64,000 nt of DNA from JACIYW01 sp014359745 (GCA_050433985.1 JBNPWE010000008.1:86161-150160); one strand, 5' to 3'; shown: positions 8,607 through 17,193, counted from the first letter of the stretch. Notes: a model not told the origin generated them from the sequence alone. Numbers and translations: made by a program.

Positions 8607-9116
8607 GTCCTGATCCTCGCTGACGCTGTACATTGCCCCATGTCGGGGGGCGCTATCAACTCTCGGCACTACCTGTTTGCACATATGTGTTGAAGTAGGA
8701 TATTCGCGTTGTGATCCTTTCGGCTCTGAGGCACTCTGACACGATAACCTTTCGGTTGTATCCGCGCCGGATCGGGCACCGGGCGCGTCAGGATAGCTGC
8801 GGGAAGAGGGGCGAACGTGGCTGAGGGTTTCGGCGTGAAAGGTCGGGAAGACAAGGGCGAAACCGCGAAAAGACCTTTCGAGACGCCATTGCGCCATTAT
8901 CCGTCAGACAACATTTCCGCACAGCCCCGCAAACAGGGCGGCGGGTTCAGTCGGGCGTCCGGTCTCGCCCTTCCCGCGCTGGCGAAATGAGCGCGTTGCG
9001 TGTTCCTGCGGAAGAAGGTGGAATAATCGAAATCGCTTTTCGGGCCTCGTGCCCGGCGCGACCGCATCTGCCGTCGATCAGCAGGCAGACCGGATGCTTT
9101 CGCAAGAGTGGGGCAG
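8607..9116. promoter_or_regulatory. Divergent control region, 510 bp
   Basis: No convincing gene is seen. The region holds the promoters of the MmgE/PrpD operon (minus) and the membrane-protein gene (plus). It contains the CACATATGTG palindrome at 8680-8689, three CCTTTCG heptamers (8716, 8748 and 8874), and a spaced inverted repeat GAAAGGTC (8837-8844) / GACCTTTC (8872-8879). Confidence 0.5.
8680..8689. promoter_or_regulatory. Palindrome CACATATGTG, copy 2 (candidate IclR operator)
   Basis: The second of three copies, centred about 78 bp before the MmgE/PrpD start. The flanks agree with copy 3 over GCACATATGTGTT. Confidence 0.5.
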
Positions 9117-10544
9117 ATGTCGTCCAGTGATCCTCTGAAACGATTCGGCACGCGCAACCGGATTGCCGCGGTCTGTTTGCTGTGTTGCCTTGGTGGCGCC
9201 ATCGCGCAGGGTGGCCTCGGCTACAGCGGGGCGTCCGTCGCGGTGGTGCCGCTTTTTGGCGTCTATCTTGCGATCTCGTCCCGCTTTATCGCCCGCGTCG
9301 GCTGGGTGCTGCTTCTTTTCTCCCTCGCGGTGGCGCTTCTGGGGCTGGCGGAAGGTGTCGAAACCCGCGTTTTCGTTGAATCGGCGGGGCGTGTCGTGTT
9401 CCTGTCCGCGCTGCTGACGGCTGTCGCTTTCCTGCGCATCGCGGCCACCAGCGACCGGGTTGTGGAAGTGGCCGGGGAATTCCTGACGTTGCAGCCCCCG
9501 ACCCGCCGCTACGCCTCTCTGGGGGCCGGGGGGCACCTGTTCGGCGTGCTTCTGAACCTCGGCGGGCTTGGTGTGATGCTTGAAGTCATCATGAAGGGCC
9601 TGCACGCGCATCGGCAGGAAATGGACGATTTCGTCTACGCCGCCCGGAAACGGCGTATGGTCAGCGCCTGTATGCGGGGGTTTTCCTCGATCGCTTTCTG
9701 GACGCCGTTCGGCATCGCTCTCAACCTCATGATCCTCACCATTCCGGGGCTTGAATGGGCGGATCTGGCACCTTACGGGGTCGCGCTGGCCGGGGTGCTC
9801 TTTCTGCTGGGCTGGCTGTTTGACACGGTGGAATGGTGGCGCCCGCCTGCGGCGCGGGGCCGGGCGCCCGCGCTGACCGGGGATCTGCCCGGATGGAGCA
9901 GGTGGGCCGCCCTGATCGTCGCGGGCCATGTCCTTGTCCTGGGGACCGCCGTGGTGTCGCTGGACAGGGTCACCCCGTACAGTTTCCAAACCGTCCTGAT
10001 CACCATCGTTCCGGTATATGCGCTTCTGTGGTCGGGACTGCGCGGAGGTTTTGGCAGCATTGCCGCCATGTCGCGCCAGTTCGTTGCCCTGGCACCGGGA
10101 TTCGCCACCGAGATGAGCGTGATCGCGTCAGCGGGGTTCATCGGGCTTGTGGCCCTGCAAGTGGTCCCGGTCGAATGGATCGCGGATCACCTGGGCTGGA
10201 TTGCCGCGCGCCCGGTCATGACCGTTGTGCTGTTGATATCCACGGTGTTCCTGACGGGTCTGCTGGGCATCCACCCGATGATCTCCGTGGTGCTGCTGGC
10301 AGAAGTGGTCAACCGTGTTGGCGTAGAGGGTTTGTCGCCGCTCGCTCTTGGCCTCTCCTTGGCTGGCGGGTGGAGCAGCATCATATGCATGGGGCCTGCG
10401 ATCACGGCCGTTGTCTATGCCTCTGCCATCGTGCGGGAATCGCCTGTGACAATCGGCTTGCGCTGGAATGGACTCTTCGGCGTTGCGAGCATTCTGCTCA
10501 TCGCCCTGATTGTCGGGGCGGGTGTCGCCACGGGGCTGCTCTGA
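9117..10544 (+). CDS. Polytopic membrane protein of unknown function, possible transporter
   Basis: The ATG at 9117 is preferred over a GTG at 9108, because a GAGTGGGG stretch stands just upstream of it. The 475-residue product is strongly hydrophobic, with roughly eleven or twelve likely membrane helices in two halves split by a polar loop near residues 240-265. Conserved-looking motifs are GHLFGVLLNLGGLG in the first half and GLLGIHPMISVVLLAEVV in the second. The two-half design with Gly-rich re-entrant-like stretches recalls ion-transporter-superfamily carriers, but I do not recognise a named family. It is followed by the CoA-transferase operon, which fits an organic-acid carrier. Function is not established. 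Confidence 0.75.
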   Translation: MSSSDPLKRFGTRNRIAAVCLLCCLGGAIAQGGLGYSGASVAVVPLFGVYLAISSRFIARVGWVLLLFSLAVALLGLAEGVETRVFVESAGRVVFLSALLTAVAFLRIAATSDRVVEVAGEFLTLQPPTRRYASLGAGGHLFGVLLNLGGLGVMLEVIMKGLHAHRQEMDDFVYAARKRRMVSACMRGFSSIAFWTPFGIALNLMILTIPGLEWADLAPYGVALAGVLFLLGWLFDTVEWWRPPAARGRAPALTGDLPGWSRWAALIVAGHVLVLGTAVVSLDRVTPYSFQTVLITIVPVYALLWSGLRGGFGSIAAMSRQFVALAPGFATEMSVIASAGFIGLVALQVVPVEWIADHLGWIAARPVMTVVLLISTVFLTGLLGIHPMISVVLLAEVVNRVGVEGLSPLALGLSLAGGWSSIICMGPAITAVVYASAIVRESPVTIGLRWNGLFGVASILLIALIVGAGVATGLL

Positions 10545-10583
10545 TCCCGTGAGGCGCGCGGCGGAAACTGGCGCAAGCATCCG

Positions 10584-10593
10584 CACATATGTG
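10584..10593. promoter_or_regulatory. Palindrome CACATATGTG, copy 3 (candidate IclR operator)
   Basis: The third copy, about 135 bp before the CoA-transferase start and 40 bp after the membrane-protein stop. It shares the extended core GCACATATGTGTT with copy 2. Confidence 0.5.
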
Positions 10594-10668
10594 TTCGATC
10601 ATGCCTTGCGCGTGCCGGAAGAAGACGAACTGCGTGAATTGCAGTATCGTTGATCTGCGCGGATCTCT

Positions 10669-10690
10669 TGAGGTTCTGCTGAGGTTCTGC
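10669..10690. repeat. Tandem 11-bp repeat in the CoA-transferase leader
   Basis: The unit TGAGGTTCTGC occurs twice head to tail at 10669-10679 and 10680-10690. It lies between the palindrome and the start codon of the CoA-transferase gene. Its role, if any, is unknown; a simple slippage duplication is possible. Confidence 0.8.
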
Positions 10691-10725
10691 GCGACATCAG
10701 AAACGTCGGGGCGGCAACTCATACG

Positions 10726-11664
10726 ATGGAAGGCCAAAAGAAACCCACGCGTCGCAGCAAGGTCACCGGCCTTGAAGAAGCAGCGCTTCTGGCCAGGGAT
10801 GCCTTGCGGGATCGTCCCGAGCTTTGCCTTGGCGGGCTGTTCAAGCAGGGGCGTCCGGTCGCATTGGTACGCGCTTTGCTGGCCACCGGCGCCGACGGCC
10901 TGCATGTCTATTCCTCGCCCGGCGCGGGGTATGACGTCGATCTGATGATCGCCGCCGGGGCGGTCGAACAGGTCTTCATTCCCGGCGTCACGCTTGAGAA
11001 TCGTCTCTGCCCCAATTTCCGGACCGAGGTCGAGGCAGGGCGCGTAACCGCCCACGCGCTGGACGCGCTGACCGTGGTCGGCGGGCTCATGGCCTCGGCC
11101 CACGGGGTGCCATTTCAGCCGATCGACGCGCTGCGCGGCTCCGACGTGCTGAAGCATAACCCGCTCCTGCGCGAGATCGACTGCCCTTTCACCGGGCGCC
11201 GCATCCACGCGGTCGGACCGATCCGGCCCCGCGTCACGTTTCTTCATGCACAGGAAGCCGACCGCTGGGGCAACCTGCGCCATCTCAGCACGATGGTCTA
11301 TGCCGATCAGCTCATGGCGCGGGCGTCGGATATGGTGATTGCCAGCGTGGACCGGATCGTGGCCGACGATGTCGTTCTCGACGATCCGTCGCGGGTCACG
11401 GTGCCGGCCTACTACGTCGATGCGGTGGTCGAGGTGCCCTATGGCGCGCACCCGACCGCGAGCTTTCCCAACTATGCGATGGACGAGGACCATATCGACG
11501 CCTACGCCGATCTGGGCGATGCCGCCCGTGCCGGTGATCGCGCGGGGCTGGCGGCCTATATCGCGCGTTATGTCACCGGACCGAAAAACCAGGATGACTA
11601 TATTGCCGCGATTGGCGGGCCGCGTCATCTCGCCCCCCTCGAAGCAGAGGCCCGGAACAGATGA
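10726..11664 (+). CDS. CoA-transferase family I, subunit A (glutaconate CoA-transferase/IpdA type)
   Basis: A 312-residue alpha subunit of a two-gene CoA-transferase-fold protein. The region LCLGGLFKQGRPVALVRALLATG forms the first beta-alpha unit, followed by SSPGAGYDVDLMIAAGAVEQVF and later AQEADRWGNLRH, both typical of GctA-like subunits. It overlaps the beta subunit at 11661 with an ATGA junction, so the two are made in equal amounts. Related proteins either move CoA between organic acids or, in IpdAB, hydrolytically open a steroid-derived ring; which applies here cannot be read from the sequence. It is placed between a membrane protein and a TRAP system. Confidence 0.87.
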   Translation: MEGQKKPTRRSKVTGLEEAALLARDALRDRPELCLGGLFKQGRPVALVRALLATGADGLHVYSSPGAGYDVDLMIAAGAVEQVFIPGVTLENRLCPNFRTEVEAGRVTAHALDALTVVGGLMASAHGVPFQPIDALRGSDVLKHNPLLREIDCPFTGRRIHAVGPIRPRVTFLHAQEADRWGNLRHLSTMVYADQLMARASDMVIASVDRIVADDVVLDDPSRVTVPAYYVDAVVEVPYGAHPTASFPNYAMDEDHIDAYADLGDAARAGDRAGLAAYIARYVTGPKNQDDYIAAIGGPRHLAPLEAEARNR

Positions 11665-12428
11665 GCACGGCGGCCTCCCCCCTTGAGCAGATGGTCGTTG
11701 TGCTGGCCCGTGACCTTGCGGACGGCGAATTGGGCGCGGCGGGTGCGGCGGCGCTGGTGCCGATGGCGGCGATCGAACTGGCGCGCGAACTGCACGCCCC
11801 CAACCTGACAGTCGGCGGAGAGATGTTCTTCAACCCGCAGCCGGGGCGTCTTTATCCGTCGATGCTGGACGATCGGGCCCTTGGCCGCTGCGAGGCGGCC
11901 GAAACATTCATCGAACTTTTCGGCCACAGCCATCACGGCCTTGATTTCTTCTTTCACAGCGGCTTGCAGCACGACGCCCACGGCAACATCAACCTGCATC
12001 ATGTCGGCGGCACGCTGCACGCGCCAAAGATGCGCGGGCCGGGGGCGGCCAACCTGTCTTACTGCCACACCTCGACCCGGTTCTACATCTGCCCCACGGC
12101 CCATACCGCGCGCAATTTCGTGGAGAAAGTGGACTTCATCACCATACCGGGGCATCTTTCCGGCCCCGAGGCAAAGCGGGCGGTCGGCCTGACCAACGAA
12201 GGCCCGAGGCTTGTGGTGACGCCGCGCGCGGTTCTGGATTTCGACGCGACAACGCTGCGGATGCGGTTAAGATCGGTCCATGCGGGCAATACGCCCGAAG
12301 ATGTCCAGCGCCACACGGGGTTCGATCTGGCGATCAGGGGCGACGTGCCGCAGACGCGGCCGCCAACGGACGAAGAACTGCGCGTCCTGCGAGAGCGGAT
12401 CGACACATCGGGGGCCCTGCGCGCCTGA
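11661..12428 (+). CDS. CoA-transferase family I, subunit B (glutaconate CoA-transferase/IpdB type)
   Basis: A 255-residue beta subunit. A Glu at residue 54, in the stretch LTVGGEMFFNPQP, falls at the position of the catalytic Glu54 known from Acidaminococcus glutaconate CoA-transferase, which would form the glutamyl-CoA intermediate; the exact alignment should be confirmed. Further conserved parts are an FFHSGLQHDAHGNINLHHVGG segment (Gln-Asp-x-x-Gly-Asn) and TNEGPRLVVTPRAVLDFD near the C-terminus. The protein is coupled to subunit A by overlapping codons, and followed 46 bp later by the TAXI receptor gene, so uptake and CoA activation may be co-transcribed. Confidence 0.87.
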   Translation: MSTAASPLEQMVVVLARDLADGELGAAGAAALVPMAAIELARELHAPNLTVGGEMFFNPQPGRLYPSMLDDRALGRCEAAETFIELFGHSHHGLDFFFHSGLQHDAHGNINLHHVGGTLHAPKMRGPGAANLSYCHTSTRFYICPTAHTARNFVEKVDFITIPGHLSGPEAKRAVGLTNEGPRLVVTPRAVLDFDATTLRMRLRSVHAGNTPEDVQRHTGFDLAIRGDVPQTRPPTDEELRVLRERIDTSGALRA

Positions 12429-12474
12429 TCGTGTCGGCTGGGAATAACGGCCTAACGACAACTGGGAGGATAAG

Positions 12475-13446
12475 ATGTTCAAACGCAAGTTGACCGGATG
12501 CCGGGCGATGCTCTGCGCCGTCGCGGCCCTCGGCGCCATGGTCTATGGCGGCGCGGCGTCCGCCAAAGACCTCACGATGGGCACGACCAGCCCGACGTCG
12601 AGCCATTTCACCATCTCGGTCGCGATGAGCAAGGCGATCGAGACGGGCATGAAAGGCACCACCGTCAGCGTGATCGAAACCGGCGCCAGTGTGGACAATG
12701 TCCTGCGCCTGGCGCGCGACGAAATCGACCTTGGCCTTGCCACCACCGACATCCTGATTTCGGCCCGGAACGGAACCGGCAAGTTCGAAGGCAACGCCAT
12801 CCCCGATACGGTAGCGCTTTATCCCTACAGTGCCTCGATCCTGCTGTTTGCCGTGACCGGGGAATCGGGCGTGACCTCGCTCGAAGATCTGGACGGGAAG
12901 AAGTTCAATCCCGGCATCCGGGGATCGGCCGCCGAGACGCTGACGACCAATGTGCTGTCGATGTTCGACATTAACGCCGATCTGGTGCATGGCGCCGTCG
13001 GTGACGCGGTGGAAGGCATCAAGAACGGCCAGATCATCGGCTACAGCAAATACGGTGCGGCGGACTCTGTCGATGCAAGCCTGCAAGAGTTGATGACAAG
13101 CACGGAAATGCGTTTGATCGGCTTCACCCAAGAGCAGGAGAAAGCGGCGAAAGAGTCGATGGAGGGCGTCGGTTTCACGACCCTTCCCGCAGGGCTTATT
13201 CCCGGCTCCGAGGCGATCCGGGTGCCCAAGCTCAACGTTTTCTTTCTTACCCGCACCGGCGTCATGGATGACCAGACCGCCTATGACATTGCCCGCAGCA
13301 TTCACCAGAACATGAATCTGCTGGTCGAAGCTTGGCCGCAACTGGCCGGCTACGACATCGCCGCCGATGCCGTTGCCACGATGGAGGCGGGCATCACCTA
13401 TCATCCGGGTGCGGCGCGCTACTGGAAAGAAGCCGCCGGAAACTGA
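12475..13446 (+). CDS. TAXI family TRAP transporter solute-binding protein
   Basis: A 323-residue periplasmic receptor preceded by a strong GGGAGG site. The signal peptide ends at ASA-K near residue 31. The mature protein starts with TMGTTSPTSSHF, the ligand-loop position of the family, then an ETGASVDNVLRL loop and a DLDGKKFNPGIRGSAAETL segment equivalent to the LKGKRV motif. It delivers a ligand, probably a carboxylate, to the fused permease encoded directly downstream. It is distinct in sequence from the partial TAXI receptor at the left edge, so the locus carries two receptors of this class. Confidence 0.93.
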   Translation: MFKRKLTGCRAMLCAVAALGAMVYGGAASAKDLTMGTTSPTSSHFTISVAMSKAIETGMKGTTVSVIETGASVDNVLRLARDEIDLGLATTDILISARNGTGKFEGNAIPDTVALYPYSASILLFAVTGESGVTSLEDLDGKKFNPGIRGSAAETLTTNVLSMFDINADLVHGAVGDAVEGIKNGQIIGYSKYGAADSVDASLQELMTSTEMRLIGFTQEQEKAAKESMEGVGFTTLPAGLIPGSEAIRVPKLNVFFLTRTGVMDDQTAYDIARSIHQNMNLLVEAWPQLAGYDIAADAVATMEAGITYHPGAARYWKEAAGN

Positions 13447-13527
13447 CCGGCATCGCGGGCAATCAGGACGGTCGCGTGGGCTGACCGGGCGGGGTGCTGC
13501 ATGCACCCCGCCGTTATGGGAGCGAAC

Positions 13528-15474
13528 ATGACACAGACATCTACCGCGACGCCGTATTGGGAACGGCGCGGAGTGCAGGCGCTTGGCGTATTGTTTGCGG
13601 CTTTTGTCGCGCTGCATTTCTACAACGCGCTGTTCGGGCAGTTCGAACCGCTGGTTCAGCGACCGATCTTTATCGGTTTCGGTTTGGGCGGCGCGTTCTT
13701 TCTTTACGCGGCGCGGGCATCGCGGACCGGTGCGCGAAGCGGGCTGGAACGTGCCCTGGACATCGCGCTCGGGTTGCTGGCCTTTGCCGTTTGCCTTTAT
13801 GTGATCCTGAACCGCGATCGCTTTTCCGACATCATGGTGCGCTACAGCCCGCTCGACAAGGCGGCCGGTCTGCTGGCTGTCCTGCTGACGCTCGAAGCGG
13901 CGCGCCGGGTGATCGGCTGGTTCCTGCCGCTGCTGGCGCTTTGCACCGTGATCTATTTCTACTTCGGCTACGACCTGATCGACGGTGGCTGGCGCCCGCC
14001 GCGCGTTTCGGCACGCACGGCGGTCGAGACATTCTACAGCTCGACCACCGGGATCTTCGGCTACCTTGCAGATGTCGGGGCACGGGTCATCGTGATCTAT
14101 GTGCTTCTGGGGGCGCTGCTGATGTCCACGGGGGCAACGGATGCCTTCATGAAAATGGCCACATGGATCGCCGGGCGTTCTTATGGCGGCCCGGCAAAGG
14201 TCTGTGCCCTGTCTTCGGCGATGTTCGGGACGGTTACCGGCTCTGCGGTGGCCAATGTCATGGCGACGGGTTCGATCACCATTCCCACGATGAAGCGGCT
14301 GCGCTATCCGCCGGCCTTTGCCGGCGCGGTCGAGGCGGTCGCCTCATCGGCCGGTCAGCTTACGCCGCCGGTGATGGGTGCGGGCGCCTTCATCATGGCC
14401 GAGTTCCTGAACATTCCCTACAGCCAGATTGCCATGGCGGCGATCGGTCCGGCATTTCTCTATTATCTCGCCGTATGGCTGGGGGTGGACCTTTATGCGC
14501 GCCGGGCAGGGCTGCAGCCGACACCAAAGAACGAAATGCCCAAACCGGTGGATTTCCTGGCACCCGACAAGTCGGTGCCGCTATTTCTTCCCATCGCAGC
14601 TATGATCTATCTCTTGTTCAACGGCTACACGCCGAGCTATGCGGGTGCGGGCGCGATCATAATGCTGGTCATGGCCTGCGTCGTGGTGCGTCCTTTCGCG
14701 CGCGAAGGCAGAGCGCAGGGCGTGCTGGCCTGCTGGGCCACGCTGGCCCGCGACATCTATGAGGGGATGGTCGAAGCGGGGCGGGCGCTGGTGATGATCG
14801 CCGCGCTGCTGGCCTGTGCCGCCATCGTCGTCAAGGTTCTGACCGCGACCGGTGCCGGGGTCAAAGTCTCGAACCTGTTGTTTTCCGTGTCCGATCAGGG
14901 GCTGATCGTCGCATTGCTGCTGGCCGCCGTGCTGTCGATCCTGCTGGGCATGGATGTTCCGACGACAGCCTCCTACGTCCTGGCCGCAGCGATTGCCGCG
15001 CCGAGCCTCGTGCGTCTTGGCCTGCCCGAACTGACGGCGCATCTCTTCGTCTTCTATTATGCGATCCTGTCGGCGATCACGCCGCCGGTCTGCGCCAGTG
15101 TCTATGCGGCGGCCGCGCTGGCCGGGGCCAGCTTCTGGAAGGTGGCGGGCCGCGCGCTGGTGCTTGCCGGGGCGGTCTATGTGGTGCCTTTCCTGTTTGT
15201 GTTCAGGCCGGGCATCCTGGCACAGGGCGGCACCGGTCAGGTCGTTCTGGACATGGGCGTGGCAAGCGCGGCGGTTTTTGCCGTCAGCGTCGGGATGGCC
15301 GGCTGGCTTCGGGGAAAACTGTCCCTTGTCGGTCGGGGCCTGTTCCTGGCGACAGCCGCTCTGCTGTTCTATGCCGCTCCGATGGCCGATATTGTCGGTG
15401 TGCTGGCGCTGATCGGGCTGCTGGCATGGCGGTTTCTGCGCAGAGCGCCAGAGACCGTCCGCATCACCGGATGA
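13528..15474 (+). CDS. TRAP transporter fused permease (4TM-12TM, TAXI type)
   Basis: The start at 13528 (MTQTSTATPYWERR) is preferred over ATGs at 13501 and 13516, as it has GGGAGCG at the right distance. The 648-residue protein fuses a DctQ-like four-helix part at the N-terminus to a DctM-like large subunit. The large part has the characteristic FGTVTGSAVANVMATGSITIP and ASSAGQLTPPVMGAGAFIMAE segments and, in the second half, LLGMDVPTTASYVLAAA and AITPPVCASVYAAA, which line the transport path in the family. It works with the receptor at 12475 and is driven by a sodium or proton gradient. It ends the operon and is followed by a hairpin terminator. Confidence 0.93.
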   Translation: MTQTSTATPYWERRGVQALGVLFAAFVALHFYNALFGQFEPLVQRPIFIGFGLGGAFFLYAARASRTGARSGLERALDIALGLLAFAVCLYVILNRDRFSDIMVRYSPLDKAAGLLAVLLTLEAARRVIGWFLPLLALCTVIYFYFGYDLIDGGWRPPRVSARTAVETFYSSTTGIFGYLADVGARVIVIYVLLGALLMSTGATDAFMKMATWIAGRSYGGPAKVCALSSAMFGTVTGSAVANVMATGSITIPTMKRLRYPPAFAGAVEAVASSAGQLTPPVMGAGAFIMAEFLNIPYSQIAMAAIGPAFLYYLAVWLGVDLYARRAGLQPTPKNEMPKPVDFLAPDKSVPLFLPIAAMIYLLFNGYTPSYAGAGAIIMLVMACVVVRPFAREGRAQGVLACWATLARDIYEGMVEAGRALVMIAALLACAAIVVKVLTATGAGVKVSNLLFSVSDQGLIVALLLAAVLSILLGMDVPTTASYVLAAAIAAPSLVRLGLPELTAHLFVFYYAILSAITPPVCASVYAAAALAGASFWKVAGRALVLAGAVYVVPFLFVFRPGILAQGGTGQVVLDMGVASAAVFAVSVGMAGWLRGKLSLVGRGLFLATAALLFYAAPMADIVGVLALIGLLAWRFLRRAPETVRITG

Positions 15475-15498
15475 ACACCCCGCCTCGCCATGCGAGAA

Positions 15499-15531
15499 GG
15501 GCCGCCGCAGATTGCCTGCGACGGCCCTTTT
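15499..15531 (+). terminator. Rho-independent terminator after the TRAP permease gene
   Basis: An 11-bp stem with one mismatch (GGGCCGCCGCA against TGCGACGGCCC) closes a 7-nt loop and is followed by TTTT. It lies 24 bp after the permease stop. A second perfect hairpin, CGGCCCC against GGGGCCG at 15537-15552, lies next to it and may serve the convergent DUF35 gene. Confidence 0.8.
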
Positions 15532-15564
15532 ACACTCGGCCCCTCGGGGCCGCTGCCTCTGGTC

Positions 15565-15969
15565 TCAGGTCATCCTGAAATAGGGAAAGGTAACTTCGTC
15601 GGTGGCCTTGACGAAAGTCACCTCCACCTTGGCCCCGATACGCACTTTCTCGGGATCGTCTGTTTGAATCCGGCTCATCATCCGGGGGCCTTCCTCCAGA
15701 TCGATCAACGCCACCACATAAGGCACGTCATCCGCGAAAGCCGGGCCTGCCGGGCGGCGGGCGATGGTGAAGGTATGCACCTCGCCACGTCCGCTTACCG
15801 TGTCGAAACGCAGCTTGTCGGAATGGCAATACGGGCAGATCGAACGTGGATAGAAATGATGCTTGCCGCAATCGCCGCAAAGCGGGATGTCGAGGCGGCC
15901 CGCGCGCGCGGCCTCCCAATAGGGGGCGCTGTCATGGTCGATCACCGGAAGCGGTTTGTCGTAGCTCAT
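15565..15969 (-). CDS. DUF35 protein: zinc ribbon plus OB-fold, acyl-CoA binding
   Basis: A 134-residue protein with an N-terminal zinc ribbon (Cys31, Cys34, Cys45, Cys48, spaced C-x2-C and C-x2-C) followed by an OB-fold strand set with GRGEVHTFTI and YVVALIDLEEGPRMMSRI. Members of this family usually accompany thiolase-fold proteins. In steroid degradation a DUF35 domain (of ChsH2) forms the active site jointly with the Ltp2 aldolase. Here the thiolase-fold partner gene ends 4 bp upstream of the start, which strongly suggests that the two proteins form a complex. Ends operon C. Confidence 0.92.
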   Translation of the reverse strand: MSYDKPLPVIDHDSAPYWEAARAGRLDIPLCGDCGKHHFYPRSICPYCHSDKLRFDTVSGRGEVHTFTIARRPAGPAFADDVPYVVALIDLEEGPRMMSRIQTDDPEKVRIGAKVEVTFVKATDEVTFPYFRMT

Positions 15970-15973
15970 CGGC

Positions 15974-17146
15974 TCAATCCTTCTGCAAAATCACGGTCGC
16001 ACCAGAGGACAGCGTGCCCCCCGTGCCATGCACCAGCGCGGTCTCGGCACCCTTGACCTGCCGTTCGCCGCCCTCGCCGCGAAGCTGCCGGGTGGCCTCG
16101 ATCAGCAGGAACATCCCGAACATGCCCGGATGCAGCGCCGATAGGCCGCCGCCACTGGTGTTCATCGGAAACGCCCCGCCCGGTGCGGTGCGCTGGCCCG
16201 ACACGAAATCGCCGCCCTCGCCGAACTTGCAAAACCCCAGCGCCTCAAGCGTGAGCAGGACGGTGATGGTAAAGCTGTCATAAACCTCGACCACGTCGAT
16301 ATCCGAATGGTTCACCCCGGCCATCTTCATCGCCCGTTCCCCCGCCTTTTGCGCGGGAAGCAGGCGGGCGAGGTCCGGCATCTCGCCGATGGCCCAATGG
16401 GTATGCGCCTCGCCATAGCCCTTGACCGCGATGGGCTTGGTCTTGAGGTTCTTCGCCCGTTCGGCGGTGGTCATCACGATGGCGCCCGCCCCGTCGGTGA
16501 CGAGGCAGCAGTCGAGCAGATGCAGCGGCTCGGAGATCATCGTGCTGGACAGCACGTCGTCGATGGAAAGCGGATCGCGCCGCGTCGCGTCGGGGTTCAA
16601 CTGTGCCCATTTCCGGGTGGCGACGGCGATTTCGGCCAGGTTCTCGGACGTGGTGCCGTATTCATGCATATGGCGCTGTGCGGCCATCGCGTAGCCGCCC
16701 ACCGGCGTGGGCATCCCATAGGGCGTTTCATGCTGCATCGACAGAACCGAGGGGCGACCGCCCAGATTGCGGCTGCGCAGGGATTTCTGATCGGAACTGT
16801 AGACGATCAGCGCCACCTCGCAATACCCCTCGCGCAGGGCCATGGCGGCATGGGCGACATGGGCCTCAAAGGCCGAGCCGCCGATATTGGTGCCATCGAC
16901 AAAGGTCGGCATGATGCCGAGATATTCGCCCAGCGTCACGGTGGGAAGCTGGCCCGGTCCGGGCACCCCCCACATGCCTGCGGTCAGAAGCCCATCGACA
17001 TCATCAAGCGTCAGCCCCGCTTCCTCGACGGCGGCCTTGGCCACCAGCGCGGCATGGCCCAGGACCGACGCCTTGGTGACGAACTTGCCGTCCTCGAGGG
17101 GCGCGTCGGCGATGCCGACGATCACCGGATCTCGTCCGTTCTTCAT
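15974..17146 (-). CDS. Thiolase-fold protein without the nucleophilic cysteine, candidate retro-aldolase
   Basis: A 390-residue member of the SCP-x/Ltp thiolase-like group. At the position where thiolases carry the acylated Cys the sequence reads TNIGGSAFEAHVAHA (residues 86-100), with no Cys. The C-terminal half keeps VYDSFTITVLLTLEALGFCKFGEGGDFV, typical of the group, and a GTGGTLSSGATVIL end. Without the Cys, normal thiolysis is unlikely. Relatives such as Ltp2 act as retro-aldolases when joined to a DUF35 protein, and such a gene follows directly. It is preceded by AAGGAG and lies in an operon with synthetase, MaoC and dehydrogenase genes. Confidence 0.88.
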   Translation of the reverse strand: MKNGRDPVIVGIADAPLEDGKFVTKASVLGHAALVAKAAVEEAGLTLDDVDGLLTAGMWGVPGPGQLPTVTLGEYLGIMPTFVDGTNIGGSAFEAHVAHAAMALREGYCEVALIVYSSDQKSLRSRNLGGRPSVLSMQHETPYGMPTPVGGYAMAAQRHMHEYGTTSENLAEIAVATRKWAQLNPDATRRDPLSIDDVLSSTMISEPLHLLDCCLVTDGAGAIVMTTAERAKNLKTKPIAVKGYGEAHTHWAIGEMPDLARLLPAQKAGERAMKMAGVNHSDIDVVEVYDSFTITVLLTLEALGFCKFGEGGDFVSGQRTAPGGAFPMNTSGGGLSALHPGMFGMFLLIEATRQLRGEGGERQVKGAETALVHGTGGTLSSGATVILQKD

Positions 17147-17193
17147 ATGCTCTTTCTCCTTGTTATCGGGTCGTCCCGATCCGGTCCGGACGG

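Noticed and set aside
10549..10653. Small 34-codon frame from a GTG just after the membrane-protein stop
   Set aside because: The peptide has a plausible composition, but there is no ribosome site and it covers the palindrome at 10584; it may be chance or a remnant.
15537..15552. Perfect CGGCCCC/GGGGCCG hairpin as a separate terminator
   Set aside because: It has only a two-base loop and no T-run; recorded as a note under the neighbouring terminator instead.
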